A DNA stretch of 35,151 bases from Alphaproteobacteria bacterium (lineage in GTDB: Bacteria > Pseudomonadota > Alphaproteobacteria > UBA6615): assembly GCA_018666195.1 (NCBI GenBank), contig JABJAG010000204.1, positions 1 to 35,151 on the forward strand, written 5' to 3'. A program made the translations under genes and the position numbers. Shown here one piece after another: positions 1-7,172 of the stretch (positions within the stretch are counted from its first letter, which is position 1; the number at the start of each line of letters is the position of its first letter). The notes beneath the pieces were generated by a model. The model saw nothing but the letters and a program-made list of their open reading frames with translations. It had not been told where the DNA came from and did not search any database.

Positions 1-22
1 CGCCTGCCCGGAGTATATCCGA

Positions 23-217
23 TCAGTCCGTCACGCCGCACCGATGGGAAACGGCATACGAGATATGCGCTGACATCCGAGGCTGCGTGCCCGCCTCGAA
101 GCCGACCTTCAGGCCGGAGTTGATGACAAAGTCGTCAATCTCGCTTGTGAAAGGTGTTCTGCGGTCAGCCTGCTGGACCGGGGCGCTGCCCGGCGCTGGG
201 GCCGTGGCCTGCGGCAC
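23..217 (-). CDS. doubtful small hypothetical ORF
   Basis: This is a 64-codon frame opening with GTG just downstream of the other small minus-strand ORF. The N-terminal third is Ala/Pro-rich, and the rest (FTSEIDDFVINSGLKVGF) looks reasonably protein-like. I do not recognise a family, and no good Shine-Dalgarno precedes the GTG. It could be a small gene or the broken tail of a larger gene whose front is the neighbouring ORF in another frame. The first 22 bases of the window show nothing callable. Confidence 0.25.
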   Translation of the reverse strand: MPQATAPAPGSAPVQQADRRTPFTSEIDDFVINSGLKVGFEAGTQPRMSAHISYAVSHRCGVTD

Positions 218-220
218 CGG

Positions 221-466
221 CTAGCCATCTAAGCTCCAGCCGAAACCGGTACTGCTGTCGTGCATGGTGCCGTAGTCGTGCCCGGTCTTGGCATCCACAG
301 TATGGATCGTGCCATCAACTGTCTTGACGATGTTCACCGGCGTCAGGCTACCGCCAATGCGCACGCTCTGGCCTGCCAGATCTGCCGTGTCCACGATGCC
401 GCCGGCAGCGCCCGCGATCAGGATGCGGTGTCCGGACTGATCAATCCCGCGCGTGGCCTTGGTCAT
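221..466 (-). CDS. small hypothetical protein
   Basis: This predicts an 81-residue protein of unknown function. I chose the internal ATG (MTKATRG) over the ORF-track start 15 bases upstream because AGGA sits about 8 bases before it, while the upstream ATG has no ribosome-binding site. The sequence is glycine- and threonine-rich with short alternating hydrophobic stretches (IAGAAGGIVDTADLAG, VKTVDGTIHTVDAKTG), which suggests a small beta-rich protein. No signal peptide or membrane helix is evident. Third codon positions are GC-rich as in the neighbouring genes, which supports coding. It is divergent from the CoA-transferase gene on the plus strand. Confidence 0.45.
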   Translation of the reverse strand: MTKATRGIDQSGHRILIAGAAGGIVDTADLAGQSVRIGGSLTPVNIVKTVDGTIHTVDAKTGHDYGTMHDSSTGFGWSLDG

Positions 467-584
467 GGACGTGGTCCTCATGATGTTGCGATCGCGATGC
501 TAACTTCATGTGCTCTGCTTGGCCATTGCGCCACACAGGCTTTCACCGCAAATTGCGCGTGAATTTGCAGCAGAGGGAAAAACC

Positions 585-1760
585 ATGTCGAACGCATCTG
601 AAGAACGCAGCGGCCCGCTTGTTGGCCTGAAGGTCGTGGAACTGGCCGGGATCGGGCCGGGGCCATTTGCCGCCATGTTGCTGGCAGATCTGGGTGCCGA
701 TGTGGTGCGGATCGACCGGCCGGCAGATGCCGGTCTGGGTGTGCCGCGCGGCTATGAGTTTGATCTCGCCAGCCGGTCGCGTCCCTCCGTGGCGGTGGAT
801 CTGAAACATCCCGACGGCGTGGAAACGGTGCTCAAGCTGGTCGAAAGTGCCGATGTGCTGATCGAGCCATTTCGCCCGGGCGTCACCGAGAAGCTCGGGC
901 TTGGCCCGGATGACTGCCTCGCCCGAAACCCGAAGCTGGTCTATGCGCGCATGACCGGGTTTGGCGGCACCGGCCCGCTGGCGAAAACCGCCGGCCACGA
1001 CATCAACTACTGCGCGCTTTCGGGTGCGCTGCATGCCATCGGCCCGGCAGAGAAGCCGGTGCCGGCCCTGAACCTTGTCGGGGATTACGGCGGCGGTGCG
1101 CTCTACCTTGCGTTCGGAATCATGTCTGCGATCTATGAGACCCAGCGCAGCGGTCTGGGTCAGGTGATCGATGCGGGCATGGTCGATGGTGCGGCCAGCC
1201 TGATGATCCCGATCTATGGCCTGCACGCGGCGGGGTATTTCACCGATCAGCGTGCGAGCAACATCCTCGATGGTGGTGCGCCTTTCTATGACGCCTTCGA
1301 ATGTTCCGACGGAAAGTTCGTTTCCATTGGCTCCATCGAAAAGAAGTTCTATGCGCTGTTGCTCGAAAAGCTCGGCCTGCAGGATGCCGATCTGCCCGAC
1401 CAGATGGACCGGTCGCGCTGGCCGGAACTGCGCGCGCGGTTCGCCGAGGTCATCAAGGGCAAGACCCGCGACGAATGGGTCGCGATTATGGAAGGCAGTG
1501 ATGTCTGCTTTGCTCCGGTGATGGCCATGAACGAAGCCCACACCCATCCGCACAATGTGGCGCGGGAAAACTTTGTCGAGGTGGCCGGCGTGACCCAGCC
1601 GGCCCCGGCGCCGAAATTCTCTCGTACCCCGGGGCGGATTCATTCGGCCCCGTCCAATCCGGGCGAGCACACCGACAGCGCACTGGAAGCCTGGGGCTTC
1701 GCCGCGGACGATATCGTGGCGCTGAAGAAAAGCGGTGCGGTGGGCCGTAAGGAAAGCTGA
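585..1760 (+). CDS. CaiB/BaiF CoA-transferase family, alpha-methylacyl-CoA racemase type
   Basis: This is a 391-residue member of the class III CoA-transferase fold. Its motifs fit the alpha-methylacyl-CoA racemase branch, which epimerises 2-methylacyl-CoA thioesters so that branched acyl chains can enter beta-oxidation. The N-terminal [33 protein letters not shown] is the family nucleotide/CoA-binding signature. The racemase residues are visible as His138 in GHDINY, Asp167 in GDYGGG and Glu252 in SIEKKFY. I chose the ATG at 585, 75 bases inside the ORF-track frame, because AGAGGGA lies just upstream and the family homology starts here. It seems to be transcribed alone or with the metallo-hydrolase downstream, separated by a palindromic repeat. 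Exact substrate is not readable from sequence. Confidence 0.9.
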   Translation: MSNASEERSGPLVGLKVVELAGIGPGPFAAMLLADLGADVVRIDRPADAGLGVPRGYEFDLASRSRPSVAVDLKHPDGVETVLKLVESADVLIEPFRPGVTEKLGLGPDDCLARNPKLVYARMTGFGGTGPLAKTAGHDINYCALSGALHAIGPAEKPVPALNLVGDYGGGALYLAFGIMSAIYETQRSGLGQVIDAGMVDGAASLMIPIYGLHAAGYFTDQRASNILDGGAPFYDAFECSDGKFVSIGSIEKKFYALLLEKLGLQDADLPDQMDRSRWPELRARFAEVIKGKTRDEWVAIMEGSDVCFAPVMAMNEAHTHPHNVARENFVEVAGVTQPAPAPKFSRTPGRIHSAPSNPGEHTDSALEAWGFAADDIVALKKSGAVGRKES

Positions 1761-1780
1761 GAAAACACGCTTGAATCATC

Positions 1781-1862
1781 ATGCCCGCGCAGGCGGGCAT
1801 CCATAAACGCCGATGTTGATTGGGGTGCCGACGGAGATTGTGGGTTCCCGCCTGCGCGGGAA
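1781..1862. repeat. paired palindromic intergenic repeat (REP-like)
   Basis: Two hairpins lie in the gap between two genes. The first is ATGCCCGC-GCAG-GCGGGCAT (8-bp perfect stem) and the second is TTCCCGC-CTGC-GCGGGAA (7-bp perfect stem). Their 14-base cores, CCCGCGCAGGCGGG and CCCGCCTGCGCGGG, are exact reverse complements, so the two arms can also pair with each other across 49 bases. This matches the layout of dispersed extragenic palindromes common in alphaproteobacterial genomes. No coding frame or transposase is present. I see only this copy pair in the window. Confidence 0.75.
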
Positions 1863-1920
1863 CGACGCTTGGCAAGAGACCCACACCGGGCGCGACCGAA
1901 GTGAGCGAGGATAGAAAACC

Positions 1921-2808
1921 ATGGCCACCGAAATTCCCTACAACCGCGAGCTGGAGTTCGAGTACGGCAAGGCCGACCAGATTACGCCGCTGATCCGCCG
2001 AGTGATCGCCCGCAACCCCAGCGCCTTCACCTTTCACGGCACCGGCACTTACATTATCGGCACGGGGCAGGTGGCCATCGTCGACCCCGGACCTGATCTG
2101 GCCGAGCATGTGGATGCGCTGCTCGATGCCATTCGTGGTGAGACGGTCAGCCATATTCTTGTGACCCACACCCACACCGATCACTCGCCCGCAGTGAAGG
2201 CGGTGCAGGCCGCCACCGGCGCGCCGAGCTATGCCTATGGCCCCCATGGCACTCGCCCCGAAGACGGCGCCAGCGAGGGTGGTGGGGACTATGATTTCAT
2301 GCCGGACCACATTGTCGGCGATGGCGATGTGGTGACGGGCATCGGCTGGTCGGTCGAGGCACTGCACACACCGGGCCATTGCTCGAACCATTTGTGTTTC
2401 GCACTGCAGGAAGAGGACACGCTGCTCTGCGGCGACCACGTGATGGGTTGGTCCACCAGCATCGTCTCACCGCCTGATGGCGACATGGCCGCCTATATGG
2501 CCTCGCTGCAAAAGGTCGGTGACTTCGGCGCAGGCCGCTACATCCCGACTCATGGCGCGCCCATCGAAGACCCGGCACCTTATGTGAAAGCCCTGCTGGC
2601 CCACCGCCACGAACGCGAAGATCAGATCCTCGCCGAGTTGGCGGGCGGCCCCGCAACCATCACCGAGATGGTCCCGCGCATGTACGCCGCCGTCGATCCG
2701 AAGCTCTACCCGGCCGCCGCCCGCAGCGTGCTGGCCCACCTGATCCACATGGTGGAGACGGGGCGGGTGAAGGCGGATGGGGAAGTGTATCGGTTGGCTA
2801 AAAGTTAG
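1921..2808 (+). CDS. metallo-beta-lactamase-fold hydrolase (LACTB2-like)
   Basis: This is a 295-residue MBL-fold metallo-hydrolase. The zinc-binding motif is HTHTDH at residues 83-88, followed by HTPGH, a GDHVMGW aspartate loop and the distal PTHG histidine. About 70 C-terminal residues form the winged-helix-like extension seen in LACTB2-type proteins (LAHLIHMVETGRV). Human LACTB2 is an endoribonuclease, but bacterial members of this branch are mostly uncharacterised and may hydrolyse thioesters or RNA. The ATG follows GAGGAT at suitable spacing. Expression may be joined with the upstream racemase, 160 bases away, but the palindromic repeat lies between them. Confidence 0.85.
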   Translation: MATEIPYNRELEFEYGKADQITPLIRRVIARNPSAFTFHGTGTYIIGTGQVAIVDPGPDLAEHVDALLDAIRGETVSHILVTHTHTDHSPAVKAVQAATGAPSYAYGPHGTRPEDGASEGGGDYDFMPDHIVGDGDVVTGIGWSVEALHTPGHCSNHLCFALQEEDTLLCGDHVMGWSTSIVSPPDGDMAAYMASLQKVGDFGAGRYIPTHGAPIEDPAPYVKALLAHRHEREDQILAELAGGPATITEMVPRMYAAVDPKLYPAAARSVLAHLIHMVETGRVKADGEVYRLAKS

Positions 2809-2829
2809 GCCGGCCAAGAACTAAGGAGC

Positions 2830-2961
2830 TTATTCTTGATCTTCCAACAGTCTCGTGCGTGGTGGTACGCGAGGCATGACCGGCAGAATCGCGGTCGGGA
2901 AAATCATGCCCGTCGAGATTAACTGAAGCAGGGTCAGGAGTGCGATCACCCGGCGGATCAT
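2830..2961 (-). CDS. small putative membrane or secreted peptide (43 aa)
   Basis: This ORF is too short for the ORF track. Its ATG lies two bases after the NUDIX stop codon, and GGA in CCGGAATAAGC precedes it at about 7 bases, so translational coupling is likely. The product begins MIRRVIALLTLLQLISTGMIFPTA, a positively charged start followed by one hydrophobic helix, then a proline- and arginine-containing tail ending in acidic residues. It could be a single-pass membrane peptide or the remains of a signal peptide. I recognise no family. It is third in the NIPSNAP-NUDIX transcription unit. Confidence 0.4.
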   Translation of the reverse strand: MIRRVIALLTLLQLISTGMIFPTAILPVMPRVPPRTRLLEDQE

Positions 2962-2963
2962 GC

Positions 2964-3620
2964 TTATTCCGGTGTGATGTAATATCGCCCACGAACAAAC
3001 TTCGAGAGTGGGACGACCCGTTCGGGGTCTGGCTCGTGCGGTTGCGCGATCCAGCGTTCGAATTCGGCCAGCGCGATCCGGGTGATGCCGGCGATGTCGA
3101 GCGCACGGGTGTCGTCCAGCGAACGGAATTCTACGTCCAGCAATTCGCCGTCGCCGGTGCCGATCTCGCCGGTCAGGTCGGCGGCTTCGGCCACCAGGAA
3201 ACGCGCATCGAAGCGACGCGGCCGGCCGGGTGGTGTGATCGCACGGAAGAAATAATCGAGGGTGCCGAGATGTGGGCGGTAGCCGCCCGGTGCGTCCGTG
3301 TCTTCGGCCCCCAGCAACAATCCGGTTTCCTCGTAAGTCTCGCGCACGGCGGCGGCCGCGATGGCGCGCGCCCGGGTCGGGTTGGCGCCGCGTTGCAGCC
3401 GCGCATCCACATCCGCGGGCAGGGCGCTGGCGGGCTGCAGCGTGTTGTCGGCTCGGTCGACGCGCCCGCCGGGAAACACATAGGCGTGCGGCATGAACAC
3501 ATGTTTGCGGTGGCGCCGCCCCATCAGAACCTCGAGGGTCCCGCTGCGGCGGCGGCGCCAGAGCACCATGGTCGCGGCGTCGACGGGGCGCAGCGATTTC
3601 TTTCGGGTCGGCGGCGTCAC
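2964..3620 (-). CDS. NUDIX hydrolase (NUDT7/8/19-like, split NUDIX box)
   Basis: This predicts a 218-residue NUDIX pyrophosphatase, a family that hydrolyses nucleoside diphosphates linked to another moiety (X), releasing NMP plus phospho-X. The catalytic helix is clear as AVRETYEETGLLLG (about residues 91-104), with Glu residues for Mg2+ binding. The preceding glycine part (FPGGRVDRAD, about 49-57) is separated by an insertion of about 30 residues. That arrangement is typical of the CoA-diphosphatase-like NUDT7/8/19 branch rather than the compact MutT type. A CoA or acyl-CoA substrate is inferred, not shown. The start is a GTG whose G is the last base of the NIPSNAP TAG, so the two genes overlap by one base and are probably co-translated. 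Confidence 0.85.
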   Translation of the reverse strand: MTPPTRKKSLRPVDAATMVLWRRRRSGTLEVLMGRRHRKHVFMPHAYVFPGGRVDRADNTLQPASALPADVDARLQRGANPTRARAIAAAAVRETYEETGLLLGAEDTDAPGGYRPHLGTLDYFFRAITPPGRPRRFDARFLVAEAADLTGEIGTGDGELLDVEFRSLDDTRALDIAGITRIALAEFERWIAQPHEPDPERVVPLSKFVRGRYYITPE

Positions 3621-4273
3621 TATTTGATCGGCGAGAACGACGTTGGCACCAGATAGCGGTTCTGCTGGTCGACGACCCGGTGACCATTGCCGGCCTGATA
3701 GATCTGCCAGCGCGGATCGGTGACCGCCTTCATCTGGCGTTCCTCGCGCTGAGCCTGACTGTCCCAGTACCAGAGATGCACCACCTGGTTGATCTTGCCG
3801 GTGATCGAGGAGAAGTAGCCGATCAGCTGCCAGCCGGCATCGTCGACAACCGGCTTGGCCAGCGCCTTGGTGACGGCAACATAGTTGGGCACCTGGGCGT
3901 ATTGAATGGTGTAGGTGCGCTCGTCGACGAAGCCCTTGGCGCTGCCATTTCCCATGAAGGAGAAGGGTTCGACCACGTCGGTGGCCTGCAGCAGGCGGTT
4001 CTGCTGGGAGACCAGCTTGTCGGAGCTGCCATTGCGATAGTCAGTCCATTCCGGGTCATTGTAGAGCGAAGCCCGGCAGTCCTGCCGCACCTGCGCGTTT
4101 TCCCATTTCCAGTAATGGACGACGGAATTGATGGCCCCGGTTTCGACGGTGAAATAGCCTGCCGGTTCGAAGCCGTGCTTGCGCTGCAGCGGCTGGCCGA
4201 CCTCTTCGACATTCTTCAGGAATGCCGGCATCTGGCCCGGCTGGATGGCGTAGGTGCGCGCGTCGACGATCAT
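3620..4273 (-). CDS. NIPSNAP family protein, tandem domain
   Basis: This is a 217-residue protein with two NIPSNAP/dimeric alpha-beta-barrel units. Each begins with a DxRTYxIQxxQ strand (residues 3-13 and about 116-126). Each also has a VVHxWxW segment (VVHYWKWEN, VVHLWYWDS) followed by an arginine-rich helix and a DPxW motif. Bacterial NIPSNAP proteins are small barrel proteins of unclear biochemical role. The ATG at 4273 is chosen because GGGAGA lies just upstream and the first barrel strand starts there, which removes 53 residues of the track ORF. It is first in the NIPSNAP-NUDIX-small peptide unit and is divergent from the SMP-30 gene, sharing a gap of about 130 bases that must contain both promoters. 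Confidence 0.85.
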   Translation of the reverse strand: MIVDARTYAIQPGQMPAFLKNVEEVGQPLQRKHGFEPAGYFTVETGAINSVVHYWKWENAQVRQDCRASLYNDPEWTDYRNGSSDKLVSQQNRLLQATDVVEPFSFMGNGSAKGFVDERTYTIQYAQVPNYVAVTKALAKPVVDDAGWQLIGYFSSITGKINQVVHLWYWDSQAQREERQMKAVTDPRWQIYQAGNGHRVVDQQNRYLVPTSFSPIK

Positions 4274-4403
4274 GGCGCTGTCTCCCCGTATGTTTTTGTT
4301 GTTCCGCGCGATGGTTTCGCCCGGCTTTGTATGTGTATCGTGACACGGCTTGATGTCGCGGGAAAGACAGGTCAGCAAAGACAGATGAAAGGGAATGCAA
4401 CCC

Positions 4404-5312
4404 ATGGAAGACGCCAATATTCTGCAGGTCATCGAGACCGGCGCGATTCTGGGCGAGAGCCCGGTCTGGTCGGTGGACGAACAGGTGCTCTACTGGATCG
4501 ATATCAAGGCGCCGGCGCTGCATCGCTATGATCCTGCCACCGGTAGGGATGAGGCCTGGCCGGTCTCTCAGGAAATCGGTTCGATCGTGCTGCGAAAGGG
4601 CGGCGGGCTGGTCGGTGGGCTGCGGGACGGGTTTGCGTATCTGACACCCGGCGTGGACCGGCTGGAGTGGATCGCAAACCCCGAACCCGATCATCCAGAA
4701 AGCCGTCTCAATGATGGTCGAGCGGACCGGCAAGGACGTTTCTGGGCCGGATCGATGCATGATCCCGAGGGACCGCCCGAAAGTTATTTCGAGCGAGAAC
4801 CAGTGGGCGCGTTCTATCGGCTGGATGGAGACGGGTCGATTCACCGCATGATCGACGGGGTTCTGGTCTCCAACGGGCTCTGCTGGTCGCCCGATGGCAC
4901 GCGTATGTATGCTGCGGATTCTCCCACACGTACGATACGTACATGGAATTATGACCCGGAAACCGGCGACATATCCCACGAAGAGGTTTTTGCCCGGCTT
5001 CCCGACGAACCGGGTCGTGGCACGCCTGATGGTGCGATTGTCGATGCCGAAGGAGGTCTGTGGGTCGCAGAATTCCGGGGTTCGCGGATCACCCGCTTCA
5101 ACCCCGATGGCACCGAGGATCGAATGGTCGCACTGCCTGTATCACGTCCCACCTGTCCCATGTTTGGCGGGCCGGACCTGCGTACACTCTATGTCACCTC
5201 GGCGAAGATCATGCTGTCGACCGACGAGCTTGCCCGAGAACCCCTGGCTGGCGCGCTGTTTGCGTTGGATGTCGGTGTTGCGGGGCTGCCCGAGGCTGCA
5301 TTTCCGGGCTAA
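4404..5312 (+). CDS. SMP-30/gluconolactonase family protein
   Basis: This predicts a 302-residue six-bladed beta-propeller of the SMP-30/regucalcin/gluconolactonase family. These are metal-dependent enzymes that open aldonolactones in sugar catabolism. Metal-ligand regions are recognisable as ILGESPVW (Glu), SRLNDGRADRQGRFWAGSM (Asn/Asp region), SNGLCWSPDGTRMYAADS and PDGAIVDAEGGLWVAEF. I prefer the second ATG (MEDANIL) because AAAGGGA is about 10 bases upstream of it, whereas it abuts the first ATG at 4395. No signal peptide is present, so it is cytoplasmic. The specific lactone cannot be deduced, and no sugar dehydrogenase or transporter lies beside it. Confidence 0.85.
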   Translation: MEDANILQVIETGAILGESPVWSVDEQVLYWIDIKAPALHRYDPATGRDEAWPVSQEIGSIVLRKGGGLVGGLRDGFAYLTPGVDRLEWIANPEPDHPESRLNDGRADRQGRFWAGSMHDPEGPPESYFEREPVGAFYRLDGDGSIHRMIDGVLVSNGLCWSPDGTRMYAADSPTRTIRTWNYDPETGDISHEEVFARLPDEPGRGTPDGAIVDAEGGLWVAEFRGSRITRFNPDGTEDRMVALPVSRPTCPMFGGPDLRTLYVTSAKIMLSTDELAREPLAGALFALDVGVAGLPEAAFPG

Positions 5313-5402
5313 ATAGACGTTCTCGGAATTGCCTTATTCCAGCCCTGCCGTCGCCCCGTTGGTCTCGCATCATACTTTTAGCCCTGTCAGGGAGGAGAGA
5401 CG

Positions 5403-5798
5403 ATGCGTGGACTTGCACTGGTAGCCTTACTTTTGGGTGGATTGCCCATCGCGACTTTTGTTGCGACGCTCGTCCTGAGTGATGGCGCGCCATTGCAGTC
5501 GCCATTCCACGTAACGTTTGCAGGGTCAGGGATGTCGGCTGTGGTGCACGTGACGCCGGACTTGAAGCCAGGGCAACCGGCGCAAAAAGCACATGCCGAC
5601 ATCCCCAACCCTATTGCAGCCTCACCGGCGTTGGCGTGGCAGCCGCCGGACCCATACCGGTTGGCCCGCCACCGGACCGATGCGGCCTGGGATCGTCTGG
5701 ATCGACTTGCAGCGGATGGCAATCGTGACGCTCTGATGTTTCGGACCTTGATGCAGTCAGCTGAATTCATCAGGCCGATGAAGGCCAGCAGCCCTTGA
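5403..5798 (+). CDS. hypothetical secreted or membrane-anchored protein
   Basis: This is a 131-residue protein I do not recognise. The N-terminus MRGLALVALLLGGLPIATFVATLVLS is one hydrophobic helix, either a signal peptide or a membrane anchor. The remainder is hydrophilic, Pro- and Ala-rich in the middle (PNPIAASPALAWQPPDPY), with a C-terminal helical stretch (DAAWDRLDRLAADGNRDALMFRTLMQSAEF). The ATG has an excellent GGGAGGAG ribosome-binding site about 6 bases upstream, which strongly supports translation. It lies between the SMP-30 gene (90 bases upstream) and the heat-shock operon. Confidence 0.65.
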   Translation: MRGLALVALLLGGLPIATFVATLVLSDGAPLQSPFHVTFAGSGMSAVVHVTPDLKPGQPAQKAHADIPNPIAASPALAWQPPDPYRLARHRTDAAWDRLDRLAADGNRDALMFRTLMQSAEFIRPMKASSP

Positions 5799-5927
5799 AA
5801 TTTACCGTTTCGGAACCAAATGCAGTGCATCGTCGGAGGCTCAATTGAGCTTCGGCCTGAAAATCATCGGGTGCCAGTCTAGGGCCCGGCAGGACCGCAA
5901 CGGTGCAGATAGTGCTGTGCTGGCGCG

Positions 5928-5961
5928 GCCCGTAACTCGCTCATCAAGGAGGAGTGACGGC
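5928..5961 (+). promoter_or_regulatory. ROSE-like RNA thermometer hairpin over the hsp20 Shine-Dalgarno
   Basis: Just before the hsp20 ATG, CTCGCT (5936-5941) can pair with AGGAG (5947-5951) of the Shine-Dalgarno around a CATCA loop. The G in UCGCU is unpaired or opposite G. The stem extends as GCCCGT (5928-5933) with ACGGC (5957-5961), with one bulged C and a small internal loop. A U(U/C)GCU motif facing the AGGAG with an odd G is the hallmark of ROSE thermometers, which control small heat-shock genes in alphaproteobacteria. The folding was done by eye. The whole 5799-5961 leader has further GC-rich inverted segments. Confidence 0.6.
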
Positions 5962-6420
5962 ATGAATCGCTTGTCTCCACTAAGAAACCCGCTGTTGCTC
6001 GGATTCGATGAATTCGAACGGACGCTGGAACGCATTACCAAAGCCTCTTCGGATGGCTATCCGCCCTACAATATCGAACGCACTGGTGAGACGCGTTTGC
6101 GGATCACCCTGGCCGTCGCCGGCTTTACCCGTGACGATCTGGACATCCAGCTTGAGGACAATCAGTTGACGGTCTCGGGTCAGCAGGCAGCGGAAGATGA
6201 TCGTGAGTATCTGCATCGTGGGATCGCGACGCGGATGTTCAGGCGCAGCTTTGTGCTGGCCGACGGGGTCGAAGTATCCGCCGCATCGTTGGACAATGGA
6301 TTGCTCAATATTGATGTCGTCCTGCCGCAGCCCGAACGCAATATCCGAAAGATCGAAATCGGTGGCGACACCGGCGAAGCGTCCGGGGTTACCGTCGATA
6401 CAAAAGGAGAGGTTCAGTGA
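5962..6420 (+). CDS. small heat-shock protein, Hsp20/alpha-crystallin family
   Basis: This is a 152-residue ATP-independent holdase chaperone that binds unfolding proteins as large oligomers in the cytoplasm. The alpha-crystallin domain spans roughly residues 35-130: YNIERTGETRLRITLAVAGFTRDDLDIQLEDNQLTVSG, then a heat-shock-type strand FRRSFVLADGVEVSAASLDNGLLNIDVVLP. The short N-terminal arm (LLLGFDEFERTLERI) resembles IbpA-class proteins. The track start at 5845 is rejected because the ATG at 5962 has a full AAGGAGGAG ribosome-binding site and fits the family start. The ribosome-binding site lies inside a hairpin listed separately, suggesting temperature-controlled translation. The downstream DUF1150 gene overlaps its stop codon. 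Confidence 0.92.
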   Translation: MNRLSPLRNPLLLGFDEFERTLERITKASSDGYPPYNIERTGETRLRITLAVAGFTRDDLDIQLEDNQLTVSGQQAAEDDREYLHRGIATRMFRRSFVLADGVEVSAASLDNGLLNIDVVLPQPERNIRKIEIGGDTGEASGVTVDTKGEVQ

Positions 6421-6641
6421 ACAACGAAACCCCTGAGAAGCTGATTGAGGAAATCTCGCCTGAGCAGTTTGCTGAGCTTGGTCTGGACCGTGTGGCCTAT
6501 GTGCGTCCCGCCGTGGTGGAGGGACAGAAGGTCTATGCCATTCACAGTGCTGATGGCAGTGAGATCGGCATGATGGCAGGTCGTGATGTGGCCTTTGCCG
6601 CAGTCAAGCAACATGACATGGAGCCCGTCAGCGTTCACTGA
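6417..6641 (+). CDS. DUF1150 family protein
   Basis: This predicts a 74-residue cytoplasmic protein matching the alphaproteobacterial DUF1150 family, of unknown biochemical role. Its usual place is right after an Hsp20 gene, as here. The start is GTG overlapping the Hsp20 stop as GTGA, with AAAGGAGAGG upstream, so it is translationally coupled to the chaperone and likely heat-induced with it. Recognisable family features are an acidic N-terminal helix (PEKLIEEISPEQFAELGLDRVAYVRP) and the compact core KVYAIHSADGSEIGMMAGRDVAFAAVKQHDMEPVSVH. No membrane segment is present. Confidence 0.88.
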   Translation: MNNETPEKLIEEISPEQFAELGLDRVAYVRPAVVEGQKVYAIHSADGSEIGMMAGRDVAFAAVKQHDMEPVSVH

Positions 6642-6680
6642 GGGTTTGGCGTTTGTGTCGAATGATTGGGGTCCGGGACC

Positions 6681-7163
6681 CTAGCTCGCCGCTCGGAACT
6701 GATCGGGAGTTGAGTTGCCGGCTTCCACCAGCAACGCAAAGATCGCATCTGGGTTGTCTGAACCACGCAATTTTTCACAGAACGCCCGGTCGCGCAGGAT
6801 GCGGGACACCCGGGCCAGCGCTTTCAGGTGGTCCGCACCTGAACCTTCCGGCGCCAGGAGCAGGAAGACGAGATCGATGGGTTCGTCATCAATGGCGTCG
6901 AATTCGACGGGCTTCTCAAGCCGTACGAACAGGCCGTGCAGCCCTTTGAGTTTTGGCAACTTGCCATGCGGAATTGCCAGTCCTGAGCCCACGCCAGTGG
7001 AGCCCAGACGTTCGCGTTCCAACAGGATATCGAACACCTGCCGTGAATCCAGATCAAATGCGCTCGCCGCAGCTTTCGAGAGTTCCTGAAGGAGCTGCTT
7101 CTTGCTGGTGGCGCGCAGACTGGCGATCACCGCGTTGCGCTGGAGGATGTCTTCGATTTCCAT
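6681..7163 (-). CDS. ptsN: PTS IIA-like nitrogen regulatory protein PtsN (EIIA-Ntr)
   Basis: This is a 160-residue EIIA of the regulatory PTS-Ntr phosphorelay. In this family phosphate passes from EI-Ntr via NPr to a histidine on EIIA, and the protein then regulates potassium, phosphate or nitrogen responses instead of transporting sugar. The phospho-acceptor is His66 in GLAIPHGKLP. Flanking family motifs are LLERERLGSTGVGSG, the PIDLVFLLLAPEGSGADHLKALARVSRILRD segment and a C-terminal helix. Length is normal for PtsN. It follows hpf by 9 bases on the same strand, so it is the promoter-distal gene of an hpf-ptsN unit in the rpoN neighbourhood. Confidence 0.95.
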   Translation of the reverse strand: MEIEDILQRNAVIASLRATSKKQLLQELSKAAASAFDLDSRQVFDILLERERLGSTGVGSGLAIPHGKLPKLKGLHGLFVRLEKPVEFDAIDDEPIDLVFLLLAPEGSGADHLKALARVSRILRDRAFCEKLRGSDNPDAIFALLVEAGNSTPDQFRAAS

Positions 7164-7172
7164 GGGCGCCTG

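Noticed and set aside
543-1670. 375-codon minus-strand ORF
   Set aside because: It is antisense to the CoA-transferase gene, Arg/His-rich with no family signature, and is a GC-rich shadow frame.
6669-6681. GGGTC-CGG-GACCC hairpin between DUF1150 and ptsN as terminator
   Set aside because: The stem is only 5 bp, no T-tract follows on either strand, and it touches the ptsN stop.
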